Shown piece after piece: positions 11,201 through 20,840 of a stretch of 64,000 nucleotides of DNA. Both the position numbers and the translations under genes were made by a program. The notes under the pieces are model-generated. The model saw only the letters and a list, made by a program, of their open reading frames with translations, ran no database searches and had not been told where the DNA came from. Every line of letters begins with the position of its first letter. Within the stretch, counting starts at the first letter, position 1. The DNA lies in assembly GCA_039583875.1 (NCBI GenBank), contig CM077167.1:153839010-153903009 (forward strand), in the 5' to 3' direction. This stretch comes from Platanthera guangdongensis (lineage: Eukaryota; Streptophyta; Magnoliopsida; Asparagales; Orchidaceae).

Positions 11201-13842
11201 GCTGCCCGGCCTGTCCCGTCACCCACTTCCACTTCACAAATTTCAACACTCCCCTTGAAGTGGGAAGTGGTGACCAAGCCCAGCAAGCTGCGCAAGCGTT
11301 CAAAGGGCCCCTTCGACAGTGGCTTCGTGAAGATGTCAGCAAGATTATCTTCACTCCGAACATGCCCGACCAGCAGAGACCCCTCCAACACCTTCTCCCT
11401 GATGAAGTGGTAATCAATCTCTATATGCTTGGTCCTGGCGTGACACACTGGATTGTTAACCAGTTTGAGAGCACTCTCATTGTCACCCCGGAGTAAAGTA
11501 GGCCCTTGCACTTCTTCATGAACATCCTCTATAAGCCTCCTCAACCAAACGGCTTCCCGAGCAGCCAAGGCCGAATCCTTATACTCCGCCTCCGTGGTTG
11601 AAACCGACACCGAGTCCTGCTTCTTGCTACACCACGAGATGCTAGCTGAACCGCAAGTGAACACATAACCTGAAGTAGACCTTCGATCATCCGAATCACC
11701 GCCATAGTCAGCATCCGTGTACCCGAGCAACACAAACTCCGCGTCCCTTCTATAGAGGAGTCCCATATCAGAAGAAGCCTTGACATACTTCAGAATTCCC
11801 TTTGCCGCCACTAGATGAGATTGCCTTGGTTCAGCCATATACCGACTTACTCAGCCAACAGCATAAGCAATATCTGGCCTTGTAATCGTCAGATAAATCA
11901 AGCTCCCAACAAGAGCCCTGAACACCAAGGGATCATGAAGAACCCTTCCCTCATCTCGTCGAAGTTTTAGCCCAGATTCCAGTGGAGTAGAGCACTTCTT
12001 CCCTTCGCCCATGCCAAACCGCTTCACAATGCGATCAGCATACCCTTTCTGGCTAATGAGAACCCCGCACTCCTTCCTCTCCACTTCCAGACCGAGAAAG
12101 TGATGCAACTCTCCCAAGTCTTTCATCTCGAAGCGTATAGCAAGCTCAGCCCTGAGCCTTGCTACTTCCCCCTCCGAGTTCCCTATGATGATCATGTCAT
12201 CCACATACAGCAGGACCAAGACTCGTAGCTCTCCCTTCTTCTTGACGAACAAGCTTGAATCAGAGTTAGAAGCAAGGTATCCACAGAATTGCAAGTACTC
12301 TGCAATCTTCCCATACCAAGCTCTAGGAGCTTGCTTCAACCCATAGAGAGCCTTCCTGAGTTTGCAGACATAGTCCGGATGCTTCTCAGAGACAAAACCA
12401 AACGGCTGATCCATGAAGATGTCCTTGTCAATCTCTCCGTAAATAAAGGCATTCTTCACATCGAGTTGCCACAACCTCCATCCCTTACTAGCAGTGAAGG
12501 CGATCACCACTCTTATAGAAGTCATCTTCGCAACTGGACTAAATGTCTCCTCATAGTCTTCTCCATACTGCTGTGAGAATCCTCTAGCGACCAGGCGAGC
12601 TTTGAACCGATCAATGCTCCCATCAGCCTTCTTCTTCAACTTGTACACCCACTTGTAAGTAACCGGAGTAATGCCATCAACCTTGGGCACAAGGTCCCAG
12701 GTTTCATTCTTCTTCAGAGCATCAATCTCTTCTTTCATGGCATCTTCCCACTCCTTCACTCCAGTGGCCTCGTTGAAGCTTGCAGGCTCTCGCTCATCCA
12801 GAGGACCTGCAAAGAAGTAGGAGACAAAGCTCACTGCATTCCCATCACAGTACCGAGCCGGTGGCTTAACCACCCTCTTCGATCTTCGAAGACATGGCTC
12901 CTTGCTCACGGCTTCCGTTGCTTCTTCGGGCTCCACTCCTACCTGGGGCAAGCATTGAGCAGTGCTCCCCCTACTTCCTGAGCCAGAAGGCTCAGCCTCG
13001 GAGTTCGAAGCAACATGAGCTGCTGGTGAAACAGCAAGCTCCTCTTCCAAGCCTTCAGCAGCCTCCACCGGTGCTTCATCAACCTTGCTACTTCCGGTTA
13101 GCTCCACCGAGCCACCTCCATATAATGTCAGCTCGTCAAAGACAACGTCTCTTGACACCACGAACTTCTTCGTCACAGGGTCCATGCATTTCCATCCCTT
13201 CTTCCGCTCATCATAGCCAACAAAGACAAGTTTCCTTGCCTTCGCATCCAGCTTTGTCCGTGAAGCATCCGGGACATGCACGTAGCAAGTTGAACCGAAC
13301 ACCCGAAGGTGTCCAACACTCGGCTTCTCCTTCAGCAACAGCTCAACATGAGTCTTCATGTTGATAGGGCTGAGTGGCATCCGGTTGATAACATAAGCAA
13401 CATAAGACATTCCCTCCGCCCAAAAAGACCTTGGGATATCTTTCGCATGAAGCCAGCATTTGCAGGTCTCCGTCAGATGATGGATCTTCCGCTCCGCTAC
13501 CCCATTTTGTTGTGGAGTGTGAGCACAAGTAAGCTCTCGTTGGATCTCGTGCTTCCTGCAGAAGTTAGAAAACTCGGAGGAGACAAACTCACCCCCGTTA
13601 TCAGTTCTAAGCTTCTTAATCCGCAAGCCAAGCTGGCCTTCTACCAACTCCTTAAACTCCACAAACAAACGGAAGGCTTCCGACTTCTCCTTTAAGAAGT
13701 ACACCCAAGTATACCTTGAGTAGTCATCAACCAAGACAAGCATGTATCTGCTTCCACCAAGGCTGACAGTAACCGTCGGTCCCATCAGGTCGCCATGAAT
13801 ACACTCCAGTGGCTTTTTGCTCCTTGTTTGTGATTTATCGCT
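11107..13842 (-). pseudogene. Copia pol of B: integrase core, reverse transcriptase, RNase H
   Basis: One frame is open from about 13842 down to a single TGA at 11851-11853 and then again to 11107. Integrase core: HGDLMGP (first Asp), RTDNGGEF (second Asp) and QQNGVAERK (Glu). These give the D,D,E triad, followed by VFGSTCYVHVP and a GYDERKKGW link. [33 protein letters not shown] and the catalytic LYVDDM. RNase H: GYTDADYGGD, STSGYVF, STTEAEY and DNESALKL, ending with KHIEIDYHFIRE and DIFTKPL. Gene order (INT before RT) defines Ty1/copia. The TGA falls between AYAVG and SRYM in the RT-RNase H link, so apart from this stop and the missing N-terminus the protein is well preserved, suggesting a fairly recent insertion. 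The last residues before 11107 probably run into the LTR. Confidence 0.92.
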
Positions 13843-14184
13843 CCACTAAAGGCCGAACTCAAAAAAGCGCAGGAAGCCAATGCACCGATTCTGCCGCCAC
13901 CCGACGAGAAGGTCCTTCGTCATGAATACTGTAACTACAAAATAGAGGTGATGATGTAGGAAAACGCCCGGGCGGCCTCCAAGACTGTGATCCAGATACT
14001 GCGGGAGTCGAGGTTCCTAAATGAGGGTGGCGAGATGCTTACGGCACGTGGGATCCTTCCCTGGCTGTACAAGCCCATCCCAAAGCCAGAGGGAGAGGAC
14101 GAATCATCTAGCGGAAGCGGATCAAGCTCCACCTCCAGCGAGAGCGAAGCCACTTCCAGCGAGAAGTCCGACGGTTCTTCCTGA

Positions 14185-14690
14185 AGGCTTTCACATTTTC
14201 ATTTTCAACTTGTAATACTTTTTTTCTTTTGCAAAGTTCTGTAAGGGGAGAGACCCCCCAGGCCAATGTAATGACTTTGATATGATATGAAAAGATCTGA
14301 CTTTTTGCTGAAATGACTATTGCTTTTCCTACTTTTCTCTGCATCTCACGTTTTATTATATGCATATGAGTCTGCGCCGTTGTGTAAGCTTTAGGCTCTT
14401 AGGTGATGATCGACACCCGTTTGAAGAGTAGACTAAGTAAATTCTACCAAGAGAAACATGATGAGAGCCCTGCCGAGAGGGGCATGCCGAGAGCCCTACC
14501 GAGAGGGACATGGCGAGATGGGCCTACCTTTCCCTATCTCTACTCAAGATAGGTGCCAACTATTTGAGAACCTGTTGGCGAAGTACTTCGTAATACTCGT
14601 CATGGACCTAACTCCCCCGTCAGCTAGGTGAGAGACTGATAACGGGAGTGGCTCAAGATCTGATTATTCTAATAATTTTGCATTGTGCCA
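14185..14690. other. Non-coding spacer of E after the antisense gene
   Basis: Contains the likely 3' untranslated region of the antisense gene (AT-rich, 14190-14350) and a short imperfect repeat of GCCGAGAG words around 14470-14520. No coding frame with motifs was seen. Confidence 0.5.
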
Positions 14691-15150
14691 CCGAGCGGGT
14701 CTTCGAACCTGCAAACCTTTTTTCTTCTCCCCAAGCGAGCCTACGACCTTGCCAGCTAGTGAGAGCCTAACAACGGGTATACTCGGGGTCGAGTGCGCCT
14801 TCCTGCCCTGCCAGCTAAATGGAAGCCTGGATAGCGGGATCCTCTCAGGGTCTTCACTTACCACCCAGATGAGCCTACGACTCTGCCAGCTAGTGAGAAC
14901 CTAACAGCGGGCCTACTCGGGGCCGAGTGCTCCTTCTAGCCCTACCAGCTAATAGAAGCCTGGACATCGAGATCTACTCGGGGTCTTTCAAAATCGCAAA
15001 CCTTTTCTTTCCTTTCCCCCCAAGCGACCCTACGACCCTGCCAGCTAGTGAAAGCCTGACAGAGGGTCTACTCGGGGCCGGGTGAGCCTTCTAGCCATGC
15101 CAGCTAATGGAAGCCTTAACAGCGGGATCCTCTCGGGATCTTGCAAATCA
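14690..15150. repeat. Imperfect tandem repeats around CCAGCTAGTGA...CCTACTCGGGG in E
   Basis: Units contain CCTACGAC-CTGCCAGCTAGTGA, then CTAACAGCGGG and ACTCGGGG, alternating with a variant containing GCCAGCTAATGGAAGCC and GGGATCCTCTC. Together they form roughly three composite units of about 140-160 bases. This non-coding block lies between the antisense gene and the protease of E. Confidence 0.75.
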
Positions 15151-15474
15151 CACACATTACCACCTGGAGAGAAGCAATTTTTAAAATGTCATATTACAAT
15201 GAAATATACAATTTTACCTGCCCAAAGGATAGAAGCGTTTCAGGTCGTCGCTGATCCGCACCCTCACCACCTTTCCTGCCATGGTGAAGACCACCATCTC
15301 CACGACCTCCTCTGTCGGCTCCATCCTAGACTGCTCTCCTCCGCTCCATGGCTACTCCTCCTGCCCAAACTCTTCATCCCCTCCTACTTCCTCCACCTCC
15401 ATCACCATCAATAGGCTCTGCCTCGACTCCATTTCCCCTCTTCCCTGGTCCCCCACCCTAGCTTCTCCTCCTCC

Positions 15475-16020
15475 CTACACCTCCACAGCCTTCTCTCCGG
15501 CCTCACATAGGCTCACTTCTCCCTCCTCTGCAGCCTCCTCCTGCATTGCCATCTCCTTATCCAACTCCTCGGCCTCTGCCATCCAGGATATGGTGTTGAT
15601 TGTAGTCACATAACACTGTCTTGCCACCTTCAGATATCCCCTAATCCTGACATGGACTCCTCCACTGCTGAACTTGAGACATTGATGGAATGAGTAGGGG
15701 AAGCAACAAAAGGCGCTGATGAGAGGGCGCCCAAAGATGGCGTTATAGCTACTCAGAGCATCTACAATGACAAACCGACAGTTCCTTGACACCCCCCCAA
15801 CCATCACGTGCAGTCCCACCCCTCCCTCAACCTCCTTCCTTTCCCCCGACAACCCAAATAATTGTCCATCCGAGGACAAAATTATTCTGGCTTCTACCTT
15901 CATCTCATCGAATGCTTTCTTGAAGATTACGTTTACGGAGCTCCCATTGTCCACCAGAATCCTGGATACTGTAAAGTTCTCCACGGCTGTCTGGATCACC
16001 AAGGCGACATAGAATGTGTA
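15475..16020 (-). pseudogene. Tat-type retroviral-like aspartic protease of E
   Basis: The minus-strand product contains VSRILVDNGSSVNVIF, the family's active-site block in which the usual D-T/S-G-S is here DNGS, so the residue after Asp is altered. This is followed by the flap region with LFGLSGE and the C-terminal SSYNAIFGRP, a signature of the Ty3 Tat lineage protease. Length (about 175 residues) is typical. It directly follows gag remnants on the same strand. After it the usual pol domains are absent and the frame runs into Glu-rich sequence and a stop at 15475. The frame is open but its gag partner is broken, so a functional polyprotein is unlikely. Confidence 0.8.
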
Positions 16021-17600
16021 TTCATAGTCGGGAAAATACTTTGACGAGAAGGTGATCTTCTCCTCCTAGGGGGAGTCAGGGAGGTTGAGGTCACGCTCCT
16101 CCTATACATGGTTTTCAAACTCTCCTTGTGGGTGGCCTCAATCCCCACTCTCTCATGGATCACTCTGATCCCTTCTCGTGCTCTCACATCCGCCCAGTCC
16201 TCACACCTATATTCCCCTCCTCCCGGCTGAATGTCTTTAATCCTCACGGGCGGCTGCTGCTGAACTTGCCCCTTGGCCCCTCTCATCTCCAAAACTCAGT
16301 GCAGGTGGTCGTCGCGTGATCATCCTCCTAATGAAGGTCACAAAAAGACAACGCCACCCCGCCTTCTCTTCTTCTTCCTCCTCCCCTAGCTCCTCTTCTC
16401 TCCCTTTTTGCTCGAGCGATTGCCATCGCGTCCTGCTGCTGTGGGAGAGGGGCCCTCTGCCCCTACCGCCAAGCCGATGGATTAAACCTTCCCTGACCAC
16501 GGAAGTTCTCTCCTCCTTGGAAACCTTCCCCTACCCCTGGGGATGTCCATCTTGGGGCCTCCACCCCAACCGTTTGTTTGGCTCCCTATGCCCCAACCTT
16601 GGTATTGGCCCTAGTTCCGCTGACATCGGGGCTCTTCTCTCCTCATCTCCTCTCTCTGCTCTCTCTACCTCCCTGCTCCTAGCTCCTTCACATCATCCTC
16701 TGCCAACTTGGCCAGCTTCCTGGCGAACACCAGGTTGGCCGCCTCAATCTGTATATCCTTCATCGCCCTCTCCATCAGCTCCTCAAAAGAGGGGGTGGGG
16801 GTACTCTCTTTAGATCCATGCTAAAGAAACTCGACCTCAACTCGAGGGTGAAGGCGAGCATCACGGTGTACCCCGGCATCTCCTGGACCTGCAGAATCTC
16901 CTCCTGGAACCTGTTAACATAGCGTCCCAACATCTCCTCCTACTTCTGCTTGATGGCAAACAAGCACTCCGTCGACTTCTTCTTCTTCTTTGACATCGAG
17001 AAACTCAACAAGAATCCTCGGCGCAAATCCTCAAAGCAGACGATGGAATTCGCATGTCACTGGTGAAACCAATCCCTAACCTTCTAGTTCAAAGTGATGG
17101 CAAAAATCCTATATTTGAAGGCGTTCAACATCTGCCTTATGGAAACGCCATCCTTGAACCATTGCACATGTTGCGCGTGGTCGTCCCTGCCCTTGTAGTA
17201 GGACATGTTGGGCTCTCTAACCCCGTCTGGAATCGGGGCCGAGATGATCAGCTTACTGAAAGGGCTTCTGCCCACCACCTGGCGAGAAGACATGTCTCGG
17301 GATCTCGGCTCGCTGAGCCCGTCAGCACTAGCCTACCCGGGGAAGATCTCCCACCCGGCATCATCCCTCTCTCCAACCTCTGCCGGAACCTCCTTTCCGG
17401 GATGCTGCCCGGGAGCATTCTTGCCCAACGATGGAGCGACAACCACTGGAACCTGAGGCGTCATCCATTCGCACCTCGCTTAGAATTCCAAATGGATGGT
17501 CTACAAGACTTCCCGCCTGAAGTCCTCCAGCATCCCCAATGTCACCCCACTCGCTGGGGGTGGAGAACCTCCTGAGCCTGCTCCTTCCTACTCACCTCTA
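16010..17600 (-). pseudogene. Degraded Tat-type gag of E
   Basis: On the minus strand, 17293-17084 encodes PFSKLIISAPIPDGV, then SYYKGRDDHAQHVQWF and NAFKYRIFAITL. This is the gag pattern of Tat elements (P..P.....Y.G..DP..H...F, then FP.TL). Downstream, in shifting frames, come a Phe/Ser-rich helix region and a nucleocapsid-type knuckle CX2HX4HX4C at 16301-16342, with an in-frame TAG at 16328-16330. Many stops and frame changes occur. The region crosses the left edge of the giant inverted repeat at about 16287; a second copy of its right part is at 48780-50095. Confidence 0.7.
16301..16342 (-). other. Nucleocapsid zinc-knuckle remnant of E gag
   Basis: Codons in order give Cys, two residues, His, a stop plus three residues, His, four residues, Cys. 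The spacing matches the CX2HX4HX4C knuckle of Tat gags exactly, apart from the stop. The mirror copy lies at 50041-50082, against the gap edge. Confidence 0.65.
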
Positions 17601-17664
17601 GCCATGAGACTAAGCCTGAGATTTTCTTGAATCAACTACGGTCCACGCTCACCACACCAGACCC

Positions 17665-18599
17665 TTGACACATACTTCTCTCAAACCCAGACCCTTGACC
17701 AGCTGCTGAGAGCTAAAGAACTGACCTTGGGCTATAACACGGAGGTTCCTCCACTAACCCGGAAGATCTCAGAGCTCTTCCCCTCCTTAGCCAAGTGTTG
17801 AGCTAAGGATACCTCAGAAAGGGCTACAAGACTTCAGAAAATGAGAAAGCTTGCCTTCTGAGGTACCCTGTGGGTCTATTTATATATTTCCAGTATCTGG
17901 CCTGCCAACAACGTAATTCTGCTATTCAAAAAGGCTATATGCAACCCAAAATGGACTGCTAACATCCAAACTCCGCTGTCCTAAAGAGCTAAATACAGAC
18001 ATCTAAGGGCATCCAAGTAAATTTACCTCTGGACCCTACTATGGCATTGATCGGAGTAACATCACTCAATGCCAGGGATTGCAGCGTTGAGTGGAGAAGC
18101 TTAAATCAATGCCAAGAACTACGACGTTGAGTGGAGAAGCACCACTCAACGCCAACCCTGAAGGCTTCCCGATGACCGAGGCAAAAACCTTCCCGCAAGC
18201 CCTGGGTGGGAACTCTTCCGCTTCCAGGGACTAGGGCATTGAGTGGAGAAGCATCACTCAACGCCAACTCTGAGGACTAAGGCGTTGAGTGGAGAAGCAT
18301 CACTCAACACCAAAGACTAAGGCGTTGAGTGGAGAAGCATCACTCAACGCCAACAACTATGGGCTAAGGCGTTGAGTGGAGAAGCATCACTCAACGCCAT
18401 GGACTAGTGCGTTGAGTGGGGAAGCATCACTCAACGCCAACTCTGAGGGCCTCCCGCAGGCCCGGGCACAAACCCTCCCGTAAGCCCTGGGTGGGAACCC
18501 TTCCGCCTGCACTACTCGCCTGACCCGATTATCTTAAAGCCTCCTCAAACCCGAAGTCCTGGGCCTTTGGGTCTCATTCAGCAAATATGGTGTCGTACA
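17665..18599 (-). repeat. 5' LTR of element E (right copy)
   Basis: Plus-strand end GTCGTACA at 18599 is followed by the target duplication GGCAA (18600-18604). It shares the TATA region (17877-17886), the block around CCGGAAGATCTCAGAGC, and seven or eight GCGTTGAGTG hairpin units (18080-18440) with the left LTR. Its inner end near 17665 has diverged from the left copy: the first about 50 bases do not align and ACCAGACCCTTGAC is duplicated. No convincing primer-binding site is seen. Confidence 0.75.
18080..18440. repeat. GCGTTGAGTG hairpin array, right LTR of E
   Basis: Seven to eight units of the same inverted-arm design as in the left LTR, with different numbers and spacers, so the arrays have changed since insertion. 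Confidence 0.9.
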
Positions 18600-18604
18600 G
18601 GCAA

Positions 18605-19050
18605 GAATGGGAATGGGAATGGTACGAGTTTTGGTTTCGCATAATTGCTATTAGAAGCACACCTTGGAAGCAGAACGCGCGGACTAAGATTTCTGAAATG
18701 AATTAAAAACGCCAGTTTATAATAAGCACGACTCTCATTATTTTCCAAACAAACTACCTCAAAACTATGTTTGCGATTAGCATGGAGCTTTTTCATCCAC
18801 AAAAATTGTCCCAAGAAGAGACATATGCATCACTTTATTAAAACATGTGATTTTTTTAAAGAGTTCATTTTCACTTGAATTGGAAATTAGATGGCATGCT
18901 CTGTATCTTGACTTACACGGCAGTTTTGCAGTAAAATAATATATCCCAAAATGATATTTTAGTATATATTTTCTTAAAAAAACTATGTACATACTATTTA
19001 AGAGTGAATGAAACAAATGTTTTGTCAACACACTATTGATTCTCTTCTAG
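18605..19050. other. Short flank between elements E and C
   Basis: AT-rich, with no motif-bearing frame. It ends with CTTTC (19051-19055), the target duplication of element C. TTGTCAACACACT occurs at 19022 and again at the start of the C LTR (19058), a small direct repeat across the boundary. Confidence 0.6.
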
Positions 19051-19254
19051 CTTTCTGTTGTCAACACACTTGTGATTTGGGCTAGGTTCACTATTAGGTT
19101 TGATGACCCACCATGTATAGTCTAAGGACATATGTTAGTTCCAGGTTTTAGGTCAATCACTTAAGGATTAGATCACTGAGACCTACCTTTAGAAGACTTC
19201 AGAGAACACAAGACTTAAGAGACAAGGCAGTTTTGAAGATTGCAGGAAAATTCG

Positions 19255-19600
19255 TTCGACGATAGCTGAACTCAGCTCGACGATCGTCGAACTCAGCTCG
19301 AAGAACTCAGAGTTCCTTCTCTGAGTTGAGCTCGATGAAAGTCTAGCTCAGGTTGACAAACTGTGAGCTTATATCAGAATCTCAGCTCGACGAAGTGTCA
19401 TCTCAGCTCGACGAACTTGGAGCTCAGTTTGGCAAGTACATTTTTCTGCTCGACGATCTTGGAGCTCAGCTCGATGAAGAAGAATTATCAGCTCGATGAA
19501 CTTGGTGCTCAGGTCGACGAAAACTTTACTAAGTTCGACTAACTCCATCCAGGTTCTGCTGGACTAAACTTCTCTGCACATTCTCAGATCGACTAAGTCA
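19255..19600. repeat. CTCGACGA/TCGTCGA word array in the 5' LTR of C
   Basis: More than ten copies of CAGCTCGACGA or close variants, each followed by words such as CTCAGCTC or CTTGGAGCTCAG. It includes the 14-bp perfect palindrome TCGACGATCGTCGA at 19277-19290. The 3' LTR has the matching array at about 29525-29870. Confidence 0.9.
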
Positions 19601-19826
19601 GTTTAATTTCAGATATTAAGAAAGTAATACTCTAATAATTAATGCTTATATTCTCAATAATATAGTAATTTCCCAATAGCATTAATTAGGGATTTATCAG
19701 AGTTATTACTTAACATATTTACTGGGACAGTTGAGGAAATGCATTGAAGACAAAAATAGTCGTTCCATTTCCCCAAAAATATGCAGAGGACTTCAAGGAA
19801 TTTGAAATTCAAATCAGCAATCAAGA

Positions 19827-19834
19827 TATAAAAG
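19827..19834 (+). promoter_or_regulatory. TATA box of the C LTR
   Basis: TATAAAAG, conserved in the 3' LTR at 30100-30107. It follows the palindrome array, the same order as in A, B and E. Confidence 0.6.
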
Positions 19835-20540
19835 AAATTTTCAGAAGATTGCTGGGTAGCAGTGAACAAGTCTAACAGTCAAGAAGAAGATTTTTTTTAA
19901 AGTCAAAAATAAGAAGAGAACATCTGCATACAGAGAACAAGAAACAGAGAAACAGAACATCTTGTTCATCATTCTTCTTCTTCATGTTTTTCTTCGAACA
20001 AACAATCATCATTCCAAGAACAACTTCACAATCACTCAGATACATATACTGGAAGAAGAAGAGTTCATCTTTGAAGGCTTACACCCTGAAGCAAAGTCTC
20101 CACTCCTGACCAAATTTCAATAACTCAGGGGGAGCTTTGACGACATCAAAAAATCCACTAGTCTTCTCAGAGGATTGAGACAGAGAAGATAATATCAATC
20201 TTATTTTCCAACTATGTATAGGGTTATAACTCCCTTCAAAAGTTAATCCTTTGGTTGTCAAGTCTCCTGATCAAAAGACTTGGTTTGGTTTTTAGGCACC
20301 TGATCAAAAGCTCAAAGGGTTACTAGATCTCCCTTAGAAAATAGATCTTATGGTGATAAGGCACCTGAACAAAAACCTATGGTGGCAGGGCAACTAATCA
20401 AAAACCTGTAGTGGATTCCTACCAGGGTGGTAGAAAAGTGGATGTAGCCAGGTTTATTGGGGAACCACTATAAATTTTCTTGTGTCGTCTGGTTGTGCTA
20501 TACTTTTTATTTTGCTGTGCTGTGATATATATTTCTTTTC

Positions 20541-20541
20541 T

Positions 20542-20634
<93 letters not shown>
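20541..20634. repeat. TA dinucleotide microsatellite in the 5' LTR of C
   Basis: A nearly pure (TA)n run of about 90 bases. The 3' LTR has a shorter run of about 47 bases at 30815-30861, so the tract has expanded or contracted since insertion. Confidence 0.97.
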
Positions 20635-20637
<3 letters not shown>

Positions 20638-20746
20638 CTACTTCAATCCGCTGTAAAAACAACTGGAATTTTTTTAAAATACTCTATTCACCCCCCTCTA
20701 GAGTTAGTTAGATCAAACCCTCAGCATCTGATGCATCACTTTCAAA

Positions 20747-20757
20747 TGGTATCAGAG
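20747..20757 (+). other. Primer-binding site of C (initiator Met tRNA type)
   Basis: TGGTATCAGAG starts two bases after the 5' LTR. It is the complement of the 3' end of plant initiator Met tRNA, the usual primer of Ty1/copia elements. Confidence 0.9.
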
Positions 20758-20840
20758 GGATAGGTTACTTGGTTTTACAGGCTAAGAACTGAACTAAAAA
20801 ATATTTGTTTATCTTATTTACTCTATTTTTACTTCATATC

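Larger units (their letters stand above)
9566..13842 (-). mobile_element. Element B: 5'-truncated Ty1/copia element nested in E
   Basis: Minus-strand copia pol (integrase core, RT, RNase H) is followed by one 3' LTR on the left. The left end is a clean TGTTAAAT at 9566. The right end stops inside the integrase coding region at about 13842, where E coding sequence resumes. The 5' LTR, gag, protease and the integrase zinc finger are missing, and so is a stretch of the host gene. This fits insertion followed by a deletion that removed the 5' half of B plus neighbouring DNA of E. Confidence 0.85.
8376..14184 (+). pseudogene. Antisense extra ORF of E (putative gypsy-type transposon protein family), split by copia B
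   Basis: From ATG 8376 a decayed plus-strand gene can be followed. The block at 8575-8890 has the pattern GFRLPLW...F...GV.PSQL.PNS, then RKLFNFYAKRG and FFSGQ; from memory this resembles the plant 'putative gypsy-type transposon' domain (PF04195 family). An intron at 9032-9101 (AAG/GTACC...TTCGCAG) joins in frame to 9102. Copia element B starts at 9566. The reading frame resumes near 13843 with a Lys/Glu/Ala helix and ends in a Ser/Glu-rich tail with TGA at 14182-14184. Stops near 8424, 8489, 8891 and 13957 and the missing middle make it non-functional. Such ORFs placed antisense to pol are known in Ty3 Tat elements; their role is unknown. Confidence 0.55.
5396..18599 (-). mobile_element. 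Element E: minus-strand Ty3 Tat-type retrotransposon lacking RT/INT, with antisense ORFs
   Basis: Two related terminal repeats, 5396-6383 and about 17665-18599, flank the unit. GGCAA occurs immediately outside both ends (5391-5395 and 18600-18604), a 5-bp target duplication. Reading right to left are gag remnants (about 17600-16010) with a CX2HX4HX4C knuckle, a Tat-type aspartic protease (16002-15475), then tandem repeats, but no reverse transcriptase, RNase H or integrase. The space between protease and the 3' LTR instead holds plus-strand ORFs with GT...AG introns. A copia element (B) is nested in it and its junction has removed part of the antisense gene. The polypurine tract GAGCGGGGAT (minus strand) is at 6384-6393. 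It looks like a non-autonomous derivative that would depend on a related element for pol. Confidence 0.8.
19056..20744 (+). repeat. 5' LTR of element C (1689 bp)
   Basis: TGTTG...TTTCA. Contains the TCGTCGA word array (19255-19600), a TATA box TATAAAAG at 19827-19834 and a long TA microsatellite (20541-20634). The first bases (TGTTGTCAACACA) differ from the 3' LTR start (TGTTGGAACCCTA), although the rest aligns closely. Confidence 0.92.

Noticed and set aside
20747..20757. tRNA-like sequence TGGTATCAGAG
   Set aside because: It is a retrotransposon primer-binding site. No cloverleaf surrounds it.
20482..20763. ORFs with long Ile-Tyr repeats
   Set aside because: They translate the TA microsatellite.
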